DNA of 42,766 bases, taken from assembly GCA_903875465.1 (NCBI GenBank), contig CAIQWB010000027.1:1-42766 (forward strand), written 5' to 3'. Source of the stretch: an uncultured Verrucomicrobia subdivision 3 bacterium. Its GTDB lineage: Bacteria > Verrucomicrobiota > Verrucomicrobiia > Limisphaerales > UBA11358. Below, in pieces: positions 17,735 through 26,498 of this stretch. Made by a program: the position numbers and the translations under genes. The notes below the pieces were generated by a model. It searched no databases. It was not told the DNA's origin and saw only the letters and a program-made list of their open reading frames with translations. Positions within the stretch are counted from its first letter, which is position 1. The number at the start of each line of letters is the position of its first letter.

Positions 17735-19153
17735 ATTAAATCTTGTTTCTATTATCGCATACCCCGGCTGCTGATCGCCTGGACCGTTGCCCTCCTTGGT
17801 TCCCTGACCCCCGCCGCCGAGCCCCCCGCGAACTCCGTCACCCTGGAGGTCGAACCCCAAACCGTGGTCAGCCATATCCCACCCGATTTCATGGGTCTCG
17901 GCTATGAAACCTCCGCCACTGCCCAGCCCGGCTATTTCAGCGCCCAAAATCATGACCTGATCCAGCTGTACCGCAATTTGAGCCCGCACGGCTTGATTCG
18001 CATCGGCGGCAACATCTCCGACCACACCCGTTATGTGCCGGATGGCCCGCCCACCGTGAATCCTGAGGAGCTTTTAACCACCATCAATCAAACCTGCCTG
18101 CGGGATCTGGCGGCCTTCGCCCGCGCCACTGGCTGGCAGGTGATGTGGGGGCTCAACCTCGGCACCGGTTCCCCCGCCGAGGCGGCCACCGAAGCCCGGG
18201 CCGTGACCGCCGCCCTGGGCAGCACGCTCCATTCCTTTGAAATTGGCAACGAAGTGGACCTCCAACGGCATTTCAAAAATTACGCTGCTTATTATTCAGC
18301 CTATCTGGAGTTCCGTGCCGCCCTCCGCACTGCGCTGCCCAATGCCCCGCTTTCCGGCCCCGATGCCGCGGTGAACCTGAATTGGGTGCTGGCCTTTGCG
18401 AAAACCGAGGGGCACGACGTCAAACTGCTCACCCACCACTACTATCGCAGCGGTGCCAGCGATCCCAACGCCACGCTCGCCGATTTGCTGGAGCCCGATG
18501 CCCGCTGGGCGAATCGCCTCGACCAACTGCACGCCGCCGGCCAGGCGCAAGGCCTCGGCTACCGCATTAACGAGGTCAACTCCTTCTCTGGCGGCGGCAA
18601 AACCAGCGTCAGCGACACCTTCGGCTCCGCCTTGTGGTGTTTGGATTATTTGTTTGTCCTGGCCGCCCACGGCTGTGCCGGGGTCAATCTCGAAACCGAC
18701 ATCAACCAGCACGCCTGGCTCAGCCATTATTCCCCCATCATCCACGATGCCAGCGGTCATTGCCACGCTTGCCCCGAATATTACGGCCTCCTGGCCTTTG
18801 CCCAGGCCGGTCTGGGCGACCTGGTCAAGCTGACCCTCAAACCGGGCCATGTCAATCTCACCGCCTACGCCACCAAACACCCGGACGGCAGCCTCTGGCT
18901 CACCATCGTGAACAAAGACCTGGTCCGGGCTGCCGATGTTACCGCCACCCTCCCCGCCGGTTTGACCACGGCCACCGCCCTCCGCTTGCTCGCACCCTCC
19001 GTCACCAGCCAGGACCATGTCACCCTGGCGGGTCATACCGTCACTTCTGGCGGGCAATGGCATCCCGGGCCACTGGAAGTGGTTTCGATTCAGTCCGCTG
19101 GCCTCCGTTTATCCGTGCCCCCCGCCAGCGCGGTATTGGTGGAATTTAAGTAG
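17735..19153 (+). CDS. GH79-like beta-glucuronidase/heparanase-type hydrolase with apparent ATT start
   Basis: The frame is open from a TGA just before 17732. The first ATG/GTG in frame is the GTG at 17864, but starting there would remove a clear signal peptide (KSCFYYRIPRLLIAWTVALLGSL) and the first conserved beta-strand. The only plausible start giving a normal signal peptide is ATT at 17735, where ATT AAA replaces the usual ATG AAA; the product is then 472 residues. The catalytic glutamates are likely E173 (FEIGNEVDLQ) and E280 (GYRINEVNSF), matching GH79. LIRIGGNISDH near residue 90 and THHYYR near 235 also fit. After the barrel comes a beta-domain ending SAVLVEFK. The enzyme should release glucuronic acid or related residues outside the cytoplasm. 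It could alternatively be a gene silenced by a start-codon mutation. Confidence 0.8.
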   Translation: MKSCFYYRIPRLLIAWTVALLGSLTPAAEPPANSVTLEVEPQTVVSHIPPDFMGLGYETSATAQPGYFSAQNHDLIQLYRNLSPHGLIRIGGNISDHTRYVPDGPPTVNPEELLTTINQTCLRDLAAFARATGWQVMWGLNLGTGSPAEAATEARAVTAALGSTLHSFEIGNEVDLQRHFKNYAAYYSAYLEFRAALRTALPNAPLSGPDAAVNLNWVLAFAKTEGHDVKLLTHHYYRSGASDPNATLADLLEPDARWANRLDQLHAAGQAQGLGYRINEVNSFSGGGKTSVSDTFGSALWCLDYLFVLAAHGCAGVNLETDINQHAWLSHYSPIIHDASGHCHACPEYYGLLAFAQAGLGDLVKLTLKPGHVNLTAYATKHPDGSLWLTIVNKDLVRAADVTATLPAGLTTATALRLLAPSVTSQDHVTLAGHTVTSGGQWHPGPLEVVSIQSAGLRLSVPPASAVLVEFK

Positions 19154-19266
19154 GTTGTACAAATTGGCTGGCATCGCCCGCCTGCTGGATTTTCTAGCCA
19201 AAAACCCCGGCGGGTGCCACACTGCCTCTGGCGGGTCCTTGGGACCCGGCCAAAACCATTAAAGCT

Positions 19267-20349
19267 ATGTCGTTACGCAAAGGAAATCCCAATCCGGCCG
19301 CTGTCCCCACCGGCCGCCGTCAATTCGCCAGCGATAACTATGCGGGTATCTGCCCCGAAGCCTGGGCCGTCCTCGCCGCCGCCAATAACGGCCATGAACA
19401 AGCCTACGGCAATGATCCCTGGACCGCCGAGGCCACCGGCATGATTCGCGATCTGTTCGAGACCCGCTGCGAAGTCTTTTTTGTGTTTAACGGCACCGCC
19501 GCCAATTCCCTGGCCCTCGCCTCCCTCTGCCAGTCCTACCACAGCATTCTGTGCCACGAACTCGCCCACGTGGACACTGATGAATGCGGTGCGCCCGAAT
19601 TCTTTTCCAACGGCACCAAACTCCTCACCGTCGCCGGCGACAACGGCAAAGTCACCCCCGCCGCCGTGGAACGCATGGTCAGCCGCCGCACCGATATCCA
19701 CTATCCCAAACCCCGCGCCGTCAGCCTCACCCAGTCCACCGAGGTCGGCACCGTTTACACCCCCGATGAACTCAAGGCCGTTTGGTCGGTTACCAAAAGC
19801 CTCGGCCTCCACCTGCACATGGATGGCGCCCGCTTTGCCAATGCCGTGGCCTCCCTCGGCGTTTCCCCCAAGGAAATCACCTGGCAGGCCGGCATCGATG
19901 TGCTCTGCTTTGGCGGCACCAAAAATGGCGTTGGGGTCGGCGAGGCGGTCGTGTTTTTCGATCTGAAACTCGCCGAGGAATTTGATTACCGCTGCAAACA
20001 GGCCGGCCAGCTCGCCTCCAAAATGCGCTTTCTCTCCGCGCCCTGGGTCGGCATGTTGCGCGACGGGGCCTGGCTCAAACGGGCCGCCCACGCCAACGCC
20101 ATGGCCGCCCGGCTGGAGGCCGGCCTCCGCTCCCTGCCCGGTATTAATGTGCTCTTCCCCCGGCAGGCCAACGCCGTTTTTGCCACCCTGCCCGCCGGGG
20201 TGCCCGAGGCCCTCTGGCAGCGCGGCTGGCTCTTTTACACCTTCATCGGCGCCGGCGGCTGCCGCCTCATGTGCGCCTGGGACACCACCGAAGCCGACGT
20301 CGACGCGTTCCTCGCCGATGTCGCCGCCTTGCTTTCCACCAAAATTTGA
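19267..20349 (+). CDS. Low-specificity L-threonine aldolase family (PLP-dependent beta-eliminating lyase)
   Basis: The 360-residue product is a fold-type I PLP enzyme that would cleave threonine or allo-threonine to glycine and acetaldehyde. Landmarks are FNGTAANSLAL near 74-85 (phosphate binding), HVDTDECGAP near 101, the PLP-pyridine aspartate D186 in HLHMDGARFANA, and the Schiff-base lysine K219 in LCFGGTKNGVG. The Gly-rich segment after the lysine fits the aldolase subgroup rather than tryptophanase. The start ATG at 19267 has no Shine-Dalgarno sequence. The next gene begins 4 bp after its stop, so both are likely translated from one message. Length matches the family. Confidence 0.88.
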   Translation: MSLRKGNPNPAAVPTGRRQFASDNYAGICPEAWAVLAAANNGHEQAYGNDPWTAEATGMIRDLFETRCEVFFVFNGTAANSLALASLCQSYHSILCHELAHVDTDECGAPEFFSNGTKLLTVAGDNGKVTPAAVERMVSRRTDIHYPKPRAVSLTQSTEVGTVYTPDELKAVWSVTKSLGLHLHMDGARFANAVASLGVSPKEITWQAGIDVLCFGGTKNGVGVGEAVVFFDLKLAEEFDYRCKQAGQLASKMRFLSAPWVGMLRDGAWLKRAAHANAMAARLEAGLRSLPGINVLFPRQANAVFATLPAGVPEALWQRGWLFYTFIGAGGCRLMCAWDTTEADVDAFLADVAALLSTKI

Positions 20350-20353
20350 CATT

Positions 20354-21640
20354 ATGCGTTACGGACCCATCAACCCGAACCTGTTCATTGACAACCGCGC
20401 CCGGCTCGCCCGGCTGCTGCTCCCCAACTCCCTGGCCGTCGTCAATGCCAACGACATTCTCCCCACCAATGCCGATGGCTCCCTCCGCCTGCGCCAGAAC
20501 TCCGACCTCTTCTACCTCACCGGTGTCGACCAGGAGGAGAGCATCCTGCTCATGTATCCGGATGCCGATGATGAAAAGTTCCGCGAAATCCTGTTCCTGC
20601 GTGAAACCAGCGAACTCATCGCCATTTGGGAAGGCCACAAGCTCACCAAGGAGGAGGCCCGCGCCCGCACCGGCGTGGCGCGCGTTGAATGGCTCTCCGA
20701 ATTCCCCGGCATCTTCCGGCGGGTCATGTGCGAGTCCGAGCACGTTTATCTCAACACCAATGAGCACAAGCGGGCCGTCATCGAGGTGGCCTCCCGCGAT
20801 ACCCGCTTCATCCAGGCCACCCAGGCCCAGTATCCCCTGCATGATTACCAGCGCCTCGCCCGCGTGTTGCATACCCTGCGCGCCGTGAAATCCGCGGAGG
20901 AAGTCCGCCTCCTCCAGGCCGCTTGCGACATTACCGATGCCGGCTTCCAGCGCGTCGCCCGCTTCGTCAAACCCGGCGTCTCCGAAACCGATCTGGAGGC
21001 CGAGTTCGCCCACGAATTCATCCGCCGCGGCGGCGATTTCGCCTACAATCCCATCATTGCCAGCGGCAAAAATGCCTGCGTCCTTCACTACATTGCCAAC
21101 GACCAGCCCTGCGCCGATGGCGACCTGCTGCTCCTGGATGTCGCCGCCAGCTACGCCAATTATAATGCCGATCTCACCCGCACCATCCCCGTTAATGGCA
21201 AATTTACCCCGCGCCAGAAACAGGTCTACGAAGCCGTCCTCCGCGTCCTCCGCGCCAGCATCCAGGGCCTGACCGTCGGCCGCCTGCTCAAAGACTGGCA
21301 GCGCGATGCCGAACGCTTCATCGAAACCGAACTGCTCGGCCTCGGTCTGCTCACCCCCGGGCAAATCCAGGGCCAGGACCCCGACCGCCCCGCCTTCAAA
21401 CAATATTTCATGCACGGTGTCGGCCATCCCCTCGGCCTCGATGTCCACGATGTCGGCCACACCACCAAACCCATCCAGGCCGGCTGGGTCATGACCGTCG
21501 AACCCGCCATCTACATCCGTGCCGAAGGCCTCGCCGTCCGCCTCGAAAACGACATCCTCGTCACCGATCAGGGCCCGGTCGATCTCATGGCCCACATCCC
21601 CATCGAGGTCGCTGATATCGAAAAACTGATGGCCAAATGA
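20354..21640 (+). CDS. Xaa-Pro aminopeptidase (M24B metallopeptidase)
   Basis: The 428-residue product starts at the ATG at 20354, 4 bp after the threonine aldolase stop; the frame is open further upstream but only as a shadow of that gene. Residues 1-170 resemble the N-terminal aminopeptidase P domain (NSDLFYLTGVDQEESILL). The pita-bread catalytic domain has all five metal ligands: D262 (LLLLDVAA), D273 (NADLTRT), H358 (HGVGHPLGLDVHD), E383 (MTVEPAIYI) and E398 (VRLENDILVT). These would bind two Mn ions and remove an N-terminal residue preceding proline, in the cytoplasm. Nothing is missing compared with PepP. Confidence 0.93.
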   Translation: MRYGPINPNLFIDNRARLARLLLPNSLAVVNANDILPTNADGSLRLRQNSDLFYLTGVDQEESILLMYPDADDEKFREILFLRETSELIAIWEGHKLTKEEARARTGVARVEWLSEFPGIFRRVMCESEHVYLNTNEHKRAVIEVASRDTRFIQATQAQYPLHDYQRLARVLHTLRAVKSAEEVRLLQAACDITDAGFQRVARFVKPGVSETDLEAEFAHEFIRRGGDFAYNPIIASGKNACVLHYIANDQPCADGDLLLLDVAASYANYNADLTRTIPVNGKFTPRQKQVYEAVLRVLRASIQGLTVGRLLKDWQRDAERFIETELLGLGLLTPGQIQGQDPDRPAFKQYFMHGVGHPLGLDVHDVGHTTKPIQAGWVMTVEPAIYIRAEGLAVRLENDILVTDQGPVDLMAHIPIEVADIEKLMAK

Positions 21641-21733
21641 CCCCTGCCTGGGAAATTTGCCAGATTCCTGAACATCCGCGCGCCGCCGCCGTCTAACCTG
21701 AATAAAATTCGGTCATTGGTCGTCCCTTTAAAC

Positions 21734-23188
21734 ATGAAAACGTTCTTTGCCCGGTTCGCGGGTTTGGCTCTGGTCGGCGGCACCGCGCTCACCTTGGGTG
21801 CTGCGCCGTCCCTCACCATCTACAACCAAAACTTTGCCGTCGTCCGGGACAGCGTCCCGCTTGACCTCAAGGCGGGCGTGAATGAACTGCGTTACCCCGG
21901 TGCCACCGCCCAGGTGGAACCGGATTCCGTCATCCTGCGTGACCCCGCCGGTCTCCATCACCTCCAAATCCTCGAGCAAAACTACCGCAACGATCCCGTC
22001 ACCCAGGAACTCCTCCTGTCAATGTTCGAGGGCAAGACCATTTCCTTTGCCGTTCCCCATACCAAGGATACCAACCCAACCCCCGAACTCATCTCTGGGC
22101 GCATTGTTCGCAGTGGTTATGTGCCGGGCGGCGGCCCGGAGCAGCCCATCATCGAGGTCAATGGCAGCCTCCAGTTCAGCCTCCCCGGCGAACCCCGCTT
22201 TCCCAACCTCGGCGACGACACCGTCCTGCATCCTTCCTTTAACTGGCTCCTCCAATCCGACAACCCCGGCACTTTCGACGCCGAAATCGGCTACGTCACC
22301 GGCGGCTTCTCCTGGGAGGCCAGCTATAACATTGTCGCCCCTGAAACCGGCGATACCGTGGACCTCCTCGGCTGGATCACCCTCAAAAACGAAAGCGGCA
22401 AAACCTTCACCGCCGCCCAGATCAAAGTCATGGCCGGCGACGTCAATAAAATCGCCCCCGCGCCCCGTATGGACCGGATGGTTGCCAACGCCATGATGGC
22501 CCCCCAGGCCGCCGGCCCCGAACCCGTCGTCACCGAAAAAGCCTTCGACGAATACCACCTCTACAGCGTTGCCCGGCCCACCACCCTCCGCGATCGCGAA
22601 ACCAAGCAGGTCGAATTTGTCAGTGCCAGTTCTGTTCTCGCCCCCGTTATTTATCAGTATGATGGCGCCGACCCCGGCTTCCGCTTTGGCGGCGGCTTGA
22701 ATCCCGAGCAGAGCTACGGCACCCAGTCGAACAATAAAGTCGCCATCCTGCGCGAGTTCGTAAATGCCGAGACCAATCACCTCGGCATTCCCCTGCCGGC
22801 CGGCAAACTGCGGTTCTACCGCCGCGATGACGACGGCCAGTTGGAATTCACCGGCGAAAACACCATCGACCACACCCCGCGCAACGAAACCATTCACCTC
22901 ACCACCGGCAACGCCTTCGACCTGGTCGGCGAGCGCAAGCAAACCGATTTCCACGTGGATACCACCGAGAAATGGCTCGACGAATCCTTCGAGATCACCC
23001 TCCGTAACCGCAAAAAGACCCCCGTCACCTTCCGCGTCGTCGAGCATTTGTATCGGTGGAGCAACTGGAGCCTTACCGCCCAGTCGGATATTTATACCAA
23101 AACCGACGCCCAAACCATCCAGTTCCAGGTCCCCGTCGTCCCGGATCAGGAGCGCAAAGTCACTTACACCGTCCATTATACTTGGTAA
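21734..23188 (+). CDS. Secreted DUF4139-like protein
   Basis: The 484-residue product starts at ATG 21734 and has a signal peptide (MKTFFARFAGLALVGGTALTLGAA). The mature part begins SLTIYNQNFAVVRDSVPLDLKAGVNELRY, which is the typical opening of DUF4139 proteins, and GFSWEASYNIVAPETGDTVDL near 200 and LPAGKLRFYRRDDDG near 355 match the mid and C-terminal parts. The protein is beta-rich and ends with EVRKVTYTVHYTW-like strands (KVTYTVHYTW). The function of the family is not established. A GTG at 21716 would add six residues ahead of the signal peptide and is less likely. It stands alone, with 93 bp and 68 bp gaps on either side. Confidence 0.8.
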   Translation: MKTFFARFAGLALVGGTALTLGAAPSLTIYNQNFAVVRDSVPLDLKAGVNELRYPGATAQVEPDSVILRDPAGLHHLQILEQNYRNDPVTQELLLSMFEGKTISFAVPHTKDTNPTPELISGRIVRSGYVPGGGPEQPIIEVNGSLQFSLPGEPRFPNLGDDTVLHPSFNWLLQSDNPGTFDAEIGYVTGGFSWEASYNIVAPETGDTVDLLGWITLKNESGKTFTAAQIKVMAGDVNKIAPAPRMDRMVANAMMAPQAAGPEPVVTEKAFDEYHLYSVARPTTLRDRETKQVEFVSASSVLAPVIYQYDGADPGFRFGGGLNPEQSYGTQSNNKVAILREFVNAETNHLGIPLPAGKLRFYRRDDDGQLEFTGENTIDHTPRNETIHLTTGNAFDLVGERKQTDFHVDTTEKWLDESFEITLRNRKKTPVTFRVVEHLYRWSNWSLTAQSDIYTKTDAQTIQFQVPVVPDQERKVTYTVHYTW

Positions 23189-23256
23189 TCGCTGCTGCCC
23201 ATCCGGCCTTTTGACTTGCCGCCCGGGCCATTTTTCCGGAAATTATTCCCGTATTC

Positions 23257-24243
23257 ATGACCAAACTTCTCTTACTCGGATTGGGCCGCTGGGGCATCAA
23301 CCACCTGCGGAACTTGAACAACCTGCCCGTGGAACTCTACGTGGCTGAAGTGGGCGCCAAGCAACTGGACCCCGCCCGCAAACTCGGCATCCCGGAAGCC
23401 CGGCTCACCACCAATTATAAAGATTTTCTCCCCGTGGTGGATGGCGTGGTCGTCGTCACCCCGGCCCAGTCCCATTTCCCCATCTGCCGCGAATTCCTCG
23501 CCGCCGGCAAGGATGTGTTTGTCGAAAAACCCCTCACCCTCGACAACGCCGAGGCCAAAGCCCTCGCCGAACTCGCCGCCCAAAACCAGCGCATTCTCCA
23601 AGTCGGCCACATCCTGCGGTTTGACCCCGCCACCCTCTGGTTGCGCGCTGCCATCGCCGCCGGCGACTTCGGCCGCGTCAACCTGCTCCGCGGCCATTTT
23701 GGCGGCTTCAAACGTCCCCGCAACGACAGTGGCGTCATGTTCGCCGATGGTATCCACTTCGTGGACCTGTTCAATTTCCTCCTCGGCGCCCTGCCCAAGC
23801 GTGTGCTCGCCGTCCACCACGACTTCATGGGGCGGGGCATGGACGATGTTTCCCTCGTTTCCTTGGAATACGAAACCAGCCACGGGCACACCTGGGCCAC
23901 CGTCGAAAACGACTACTTCATCCCCGGCAAATTCCGCGAGGTCATCGTTTGTGGCGATAAACTCAGCGCCGTCTGCGACTACAATATCTCGCAATACAAA
24001 ATCAAAACCTACGCCAACGTGCATGTCCGCGAAGGCAACGATTTCAAAGGCATCGAAGGCGCCGTGCAGCAAATCGAATGTCCGCCCGAGGAACCCCTCC
24101 TGGCCGAGCTGCGGGCCTTCCTGGATTCCCTCAAAACCCGCCAGGCCCCGCGCGCCGATGCCTGGTCCGGCTACGATGCCGTCCGCGTCCTGAACGCCGC
24201 CCTCGAATCTGTGAAAACCGGCCGCGCTATCCCGCTGGATTAG
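23257..24243 (+). CDS. Gfo/Idh/MocA-family oxidoreductase
   Basis: The 328-residue product has the N-terminal NAD(P)-binding motif LLLGLGRWGINHLRNL (G-x-G-x-x-G) at residues 4-19, VVTPAQSHFPIC near 67-78, and the family signature VFVEKPLTL near 89-97 with the lysine that contacts nicotinamide. GVMFADGIHFVDLFNFLLG near 163-181 holds the D-x-x-x-H pair used for catalysis. The C-terminal part is the alpha/beta substrate domain. Such enzymes oxidise or reduce sugars or nucleotide sugars. The next gene is a DegT-type sugar aminotransferase, an arrangement also seen in WbpB/WbpE-like pathways that make amino-sugar acids. The 142-bp gap between them holds an inverted repeat, so they may or may not be one transcript. 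Confidence 0.88.
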   Translation: MTKLLLLGLGRWGINHLRNLNNLPVELYVAEVGAKQLDPARKLGIPEARLTTNYKDFLPVVDGVVVVTPAQSHFPICREFLAAGKDVFVEKPLTLDNAEAKALAELAAQNQRILQVGHILRFDPATLWLRAAIAAGDFGRVNLLRGHFGGFKRPRNDSGVMFADGIHFVDLFNFLLGALPKRVLAVHHDFMGRGMDDVSLVSLEYETSHGHTWATVENDYFIPGKFREVIVCGDKLSAVCDYNISQYKIKTYANVHVREGNDFKGIEGAVQQIECPPEEPLLAELRAFLDSLKTRQAPRADAWSGYDAVRVLNAALESVKTGRAIPLD

Positions 24244-24254
24244 TTTCTATCTTT

Positions 24255-24370
24255 TATCCGCGAATGTCGCCAATGGACGCGAATTCTATGAAACCAAACA
24301 GCAAACCAGATCTGCTTTTCAAAGAATCTTCCCGCAACATCCTTGAATAATTCGCGTTAATTAGCGGATT
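24255..24370. repeat. Intergenic imperfect inverted repeat between the dehydrogenase and aminotransferase genes
   Basis: The left arm at about 24255-24286 contains ATCCGCGAAT and GACGCGAATT; the right arm at about 24347-24370 reads AATTCGCGTTAATTAGCGGATT. The complement of the right arm matches the outer parts of the left arm (ATCCGC-AAT and CGCGAATT) with a few extra bases in between. The RNA could fold into a long-armed hairpin. Its role is unknown. Confidence 0.5.
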
Positions 24371-24385
24371 AACATCTTTCAATTT

Positions 24386-25474
24386 ATGAGCAAAATCCCC
24401 CTATCCAAATGCTTCGTGAACGCCGAGGTCGAGGAAGCCGCCTTGCGCGCCATCCGCTCCGGCCAGTATATCCTGGGCAAGGAATCCACCGCCTTTGAGG
24501 CCGAACTCGCCGCCCACACCGGCACCGCCCAGTGCGTTCTAGGCAGTTCCTGGACCATGATCGTCTACCTCTTGCACCAGCTCCAGGGCATCGGACCCGG
24601 CGATGAAATCATCGTCCCCAGCCACACCGCGTTTCCCACCATGGAACCGCTCATCCACCTCGGCGCCAAACCCGTGTTTGCCGACATCGACGACACCTTC
24701 GTCATGGACCTCGCCCACGTGGAATCCCTCATCACCCCGCGCACCGTCGGCATCATCGGGGTCCACCTCTACGGTCATCCCCTGGACAACGACCGCCTGC
24801 TCGCCATTGCCAGGCAAAACAAACTGTGGGTCATCGAGGATTGCGCGCAAGCGCAGGGGGCGAAATACCAAGGCAAAACCGTTGGCAGCATGGGCGACTT
24901 CGGCGCCTTCAGCTTCTTCCCCTCCAAGAACCTTACCGTTCTGGGCGATGGCGGCTGCATCACCACCAACCATGCCGACTACGCCGACCGCCTGCGCATG
25001 CTCCGCAACCACGGCCGCCAGGGCAAGTACGACCACGAATTCACCGGCTACAACGTGCGCTTCAACGAAATTAATGCCGCCATCGGCCGCGTCATGTTGA
25101 AACACCTCGACGCCTTCAACGAAAACCGCCGGCAAATCGCCGCCCGCTACACCCAGCGCCTGGCCGGCCTCGTCCAGACCCCGCCCGTGCGCGACTGGGC
25201 CACCCCCGTATACCACATGTACGTCATCCGCGCCGCCCGCCGCGACGACCTGCAAAAATTCCTCAAGGAAAAGAACATCGAAACCGGCGTGCACTATCCC
25301 AAGCCCAACCACCTGCAACCCGCCGTCGTCGGCCTGTTCCCCTACCTTCCCAAACTCCCGAAAACCGAGCAGGCCGTGAAGGAAATCCTCTCCCTCCCCA
25401 TCCACGGCGAAATGAGCCTGGATGCCGCCGACAAAGTCTGCGACGCCATCGCTGAGTTTTACGGCCAGAAATAA
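24386..25474 (+). CDS. DegT/DnrJ/EryC1/StrS-family sugar aminotransferase
   Basis: The 362-residue product is a PLP-dependent aminotransferase acting on nucleotide-linked keto-sugars. Evidence is the N-terminal GQYILGKESTAFEAELA, the cofactor-binding IGVHLYGHPLDND and WVIEDCAQAQGAKY (the PLP-ring Asp and the adjacent Gln), and the Schiff-base lysine in FSFFPSKNLTVLGDGG near residue 187. NVRFNEINAAIG and the C-terminal LSLPIHGEMSLDAADKV are also standard. The family feeds amino sugars into lipopolysaccharide, capsule or glycoprotein glycans. Its neighbours are a Gfo/Idh/MocA dehydrogenase upstream and a GT2 transferase downstream; a terminator follows the gene, so the GT2 gene probably has its own promoter. 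Confidence 0.92.
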   Translation: MSKIPLSKCFVNAEVEEAALRAIRSGQYILGKESTAFEAELAAHTGTAQCVLGSSWTMIVYLLHQLQGIGPGDEIIVPSHTAFPTMEPLIHLGAKPVFADIDDTFVMDLAHVESLITPRTVGIIGVHLYGHPLDNDRLLAIARQNKLWVIEDCAQAQGAKYQGKTVGSMGDFGAFSFFPSKNLTVLGDGGCITTNHADYADRLRMLRNHGRQGKYDHEFTGYNVRFNEINAAIGRVMLKHLDAFNENRRQIAARYTQRLAGLVQTPPVRDWATPVYHMYVIRAARRDDLQKFLKEKNIETGVHYPKPNHLQPAVVGLFPYLPKLPKTEQAVKEILSLPIHGEMSLDAADKVCDAIAEFYGQK

Positions 25475-25494
25475 GCCTCACCGGCCATCAACCC

Positions 25495-25525
25495 GCCGCG
25501 TTCCGCAACGAACGCGGCTCTTTTA
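25495..25525 (+). terminator. Intrinsic terminator after the sugar aminotransferase gene
   Basis: GCCGCGTTC at 25495-25503 pairs perfectly with GAACGCGGC at 25510-25518 across a 6-nt loop, and is followed by TCTTTTA. It begins 20 bp after the stop codon at 25474. Confidence 0.65.
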
Positions 25526-25559
25526 CCACCCCCTGGGGCGGTCTTGCCAGGGTTGTGGG

Positions 25560-25646
25560 GGCAGCTTGTCTGCCGCCCGCCGAGGCGGACTGGTGCCGGA
25601 TACCGCTTCCCTTGCGCCGCCCTGGGGCCGAAAGCTACAAGCTGCC
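25560..25646. repeat. Intergenic inverted repeat (10-bp arms) upstream of the GT2 gene
   Basis: GGCAGCTTGT at 25560-25569 is the exact complement of ACAAGCTGCC at 25637-25646, enclosing 67 nt that contain an inner CCGCC/GGCGG hairpin. The element lies between the terminator and the glycosyltransferase gene. It may be a dispersed intergenic repeat or a leader structure; no gene is seen here. Confidence 0.4.
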
Positions 25647-25733
25647 TTGAGCCACCACCCCTTTCCTCATATAATGTCCTCATTCGATGAAAACGATCAT
25701 CCGTAAATCAGCCGCCGGCCGGTGGGCAAAACC

Positions 25734-26468
25734 ATGAACCCTGTATCCCCCGAAATCAGCCTGGTTATCCCGTGCTACAACGAGGAAGGCAACCTCCGCG
25801 AACTCATCAAAGCCATTCGCGCCGCCGTCGAGCCGCTCAACCTGCCCTACGAAGTCGTCATCACCGACGATCGCAGCAAGGACCAGTCCTGGGCCATCCT
25901 CCAGGAACTCGCCGCCGCCGACCCGCGCATCCGCGTGCAGCGCTTCGTCGCCAATTGCGGCGAAAGTGCCGCCAGTTTCGCCGGCCTGAAAGCCGCCCGC
26001 GGTAAATACCTCTTCACCCTCGATGCCGATCTACAAAACGACCCCAAGGACATCCCCAAATTCCTGGCCGCCCTGAAGGAGTATGACTGCGTCTGCGGCT
26101 CCCGCGTCAAAGTGCGCGGCGCAGGCGACAATTTTATCCGGGTCGCCTCCTCCCGCATTGCCAATGCCGTGCGCAATAAATTGAGCGGCGAGCAAATTTC
26201 CGACGCCGGCTGCACCTACCGCGCCTTCAAGCGCGAGTGCATTGACAACCTGAAATTCTTCAAGGGCATGCACCGCTTCCTGCCCACCCTCTTCAAAATT
26301 GAGGGCCACACCGTTACCGAGATTGAGGTCAGCAACAACCCCCGCTTCGCCGGCCAGAGTAATTATGGCGTCTGGAACCGCCTCTTCGCCTCGTTCTACG
26401 ATTTGCTCGCCGTCCGCTGGATGAAAAAGCGCATGTTCAAATACCGCGTCGGTGAGACCATCAACTGA
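25734..26468 (+). CDS. GT2 family glycosyltransferase, dolichyl/undecaprenyl-phosphate sugar synthase type
   Basis: The 244-residue product starts at ATG 25734. Residues 7-20 (ISLVIPCYNEEGNL) open a GT-A fold; VVITDDRSKDQSW near 43 and LFTLDADLQNDP near 96 supply the nucleotide- and metal-binding aspartates (DAD). SDAGCTYRAFKRE near 157 and GMHRFLPTLFKIEGH near 175 are the acceptor-loop signatures of polyprenyl-phosphate mannose/glucose synthases. Unlike GtrB- or ArnC-like members it has no C-terminal membrane helices, so it would be peripheral to the membrane, like simple DPM1. The small membrane protein that follows by 30 bp could be its partner (inference). Confidence 0.9.
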   Translation: MNPVSPEISLVIPCYNEEGNLRELIKAIRAAVEPLNLPYEVVITDDRSKDQSWAILQELAAADPRIRVQRFVANCGESAASFAGLKAARGKYLFTLDADLQNDPKDIPKFLAALKEYDCVCGSRVKVRGAGDNFIRVASSRIANAVRNKLSGEQISDAGCTYRAFKRECIDNLKFFKGMHRFLPTLFKIEGHTVTEIEVSNNPRFAGQSNYGVWNRLFASFYDLLAVRWMKKRMFKYRVGETIN

Positions 26469-26498
26469 CCGCTTCCCTTCGCCATCGCCACCGCCATC

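Noticed and set aside
19233-19247. GGGTCC-TTG-GGACCC hairpin ahead of the threonine aldolase gene as terminator
   Set aside because: Six-bp stem with no following T tract; could be chance.
25475-25733. Small gene between the aminotransferase and GT2 genes
   Set aside because: Only shadow-like frames occur; the region is better explained by a terminator and an inverted repeat.
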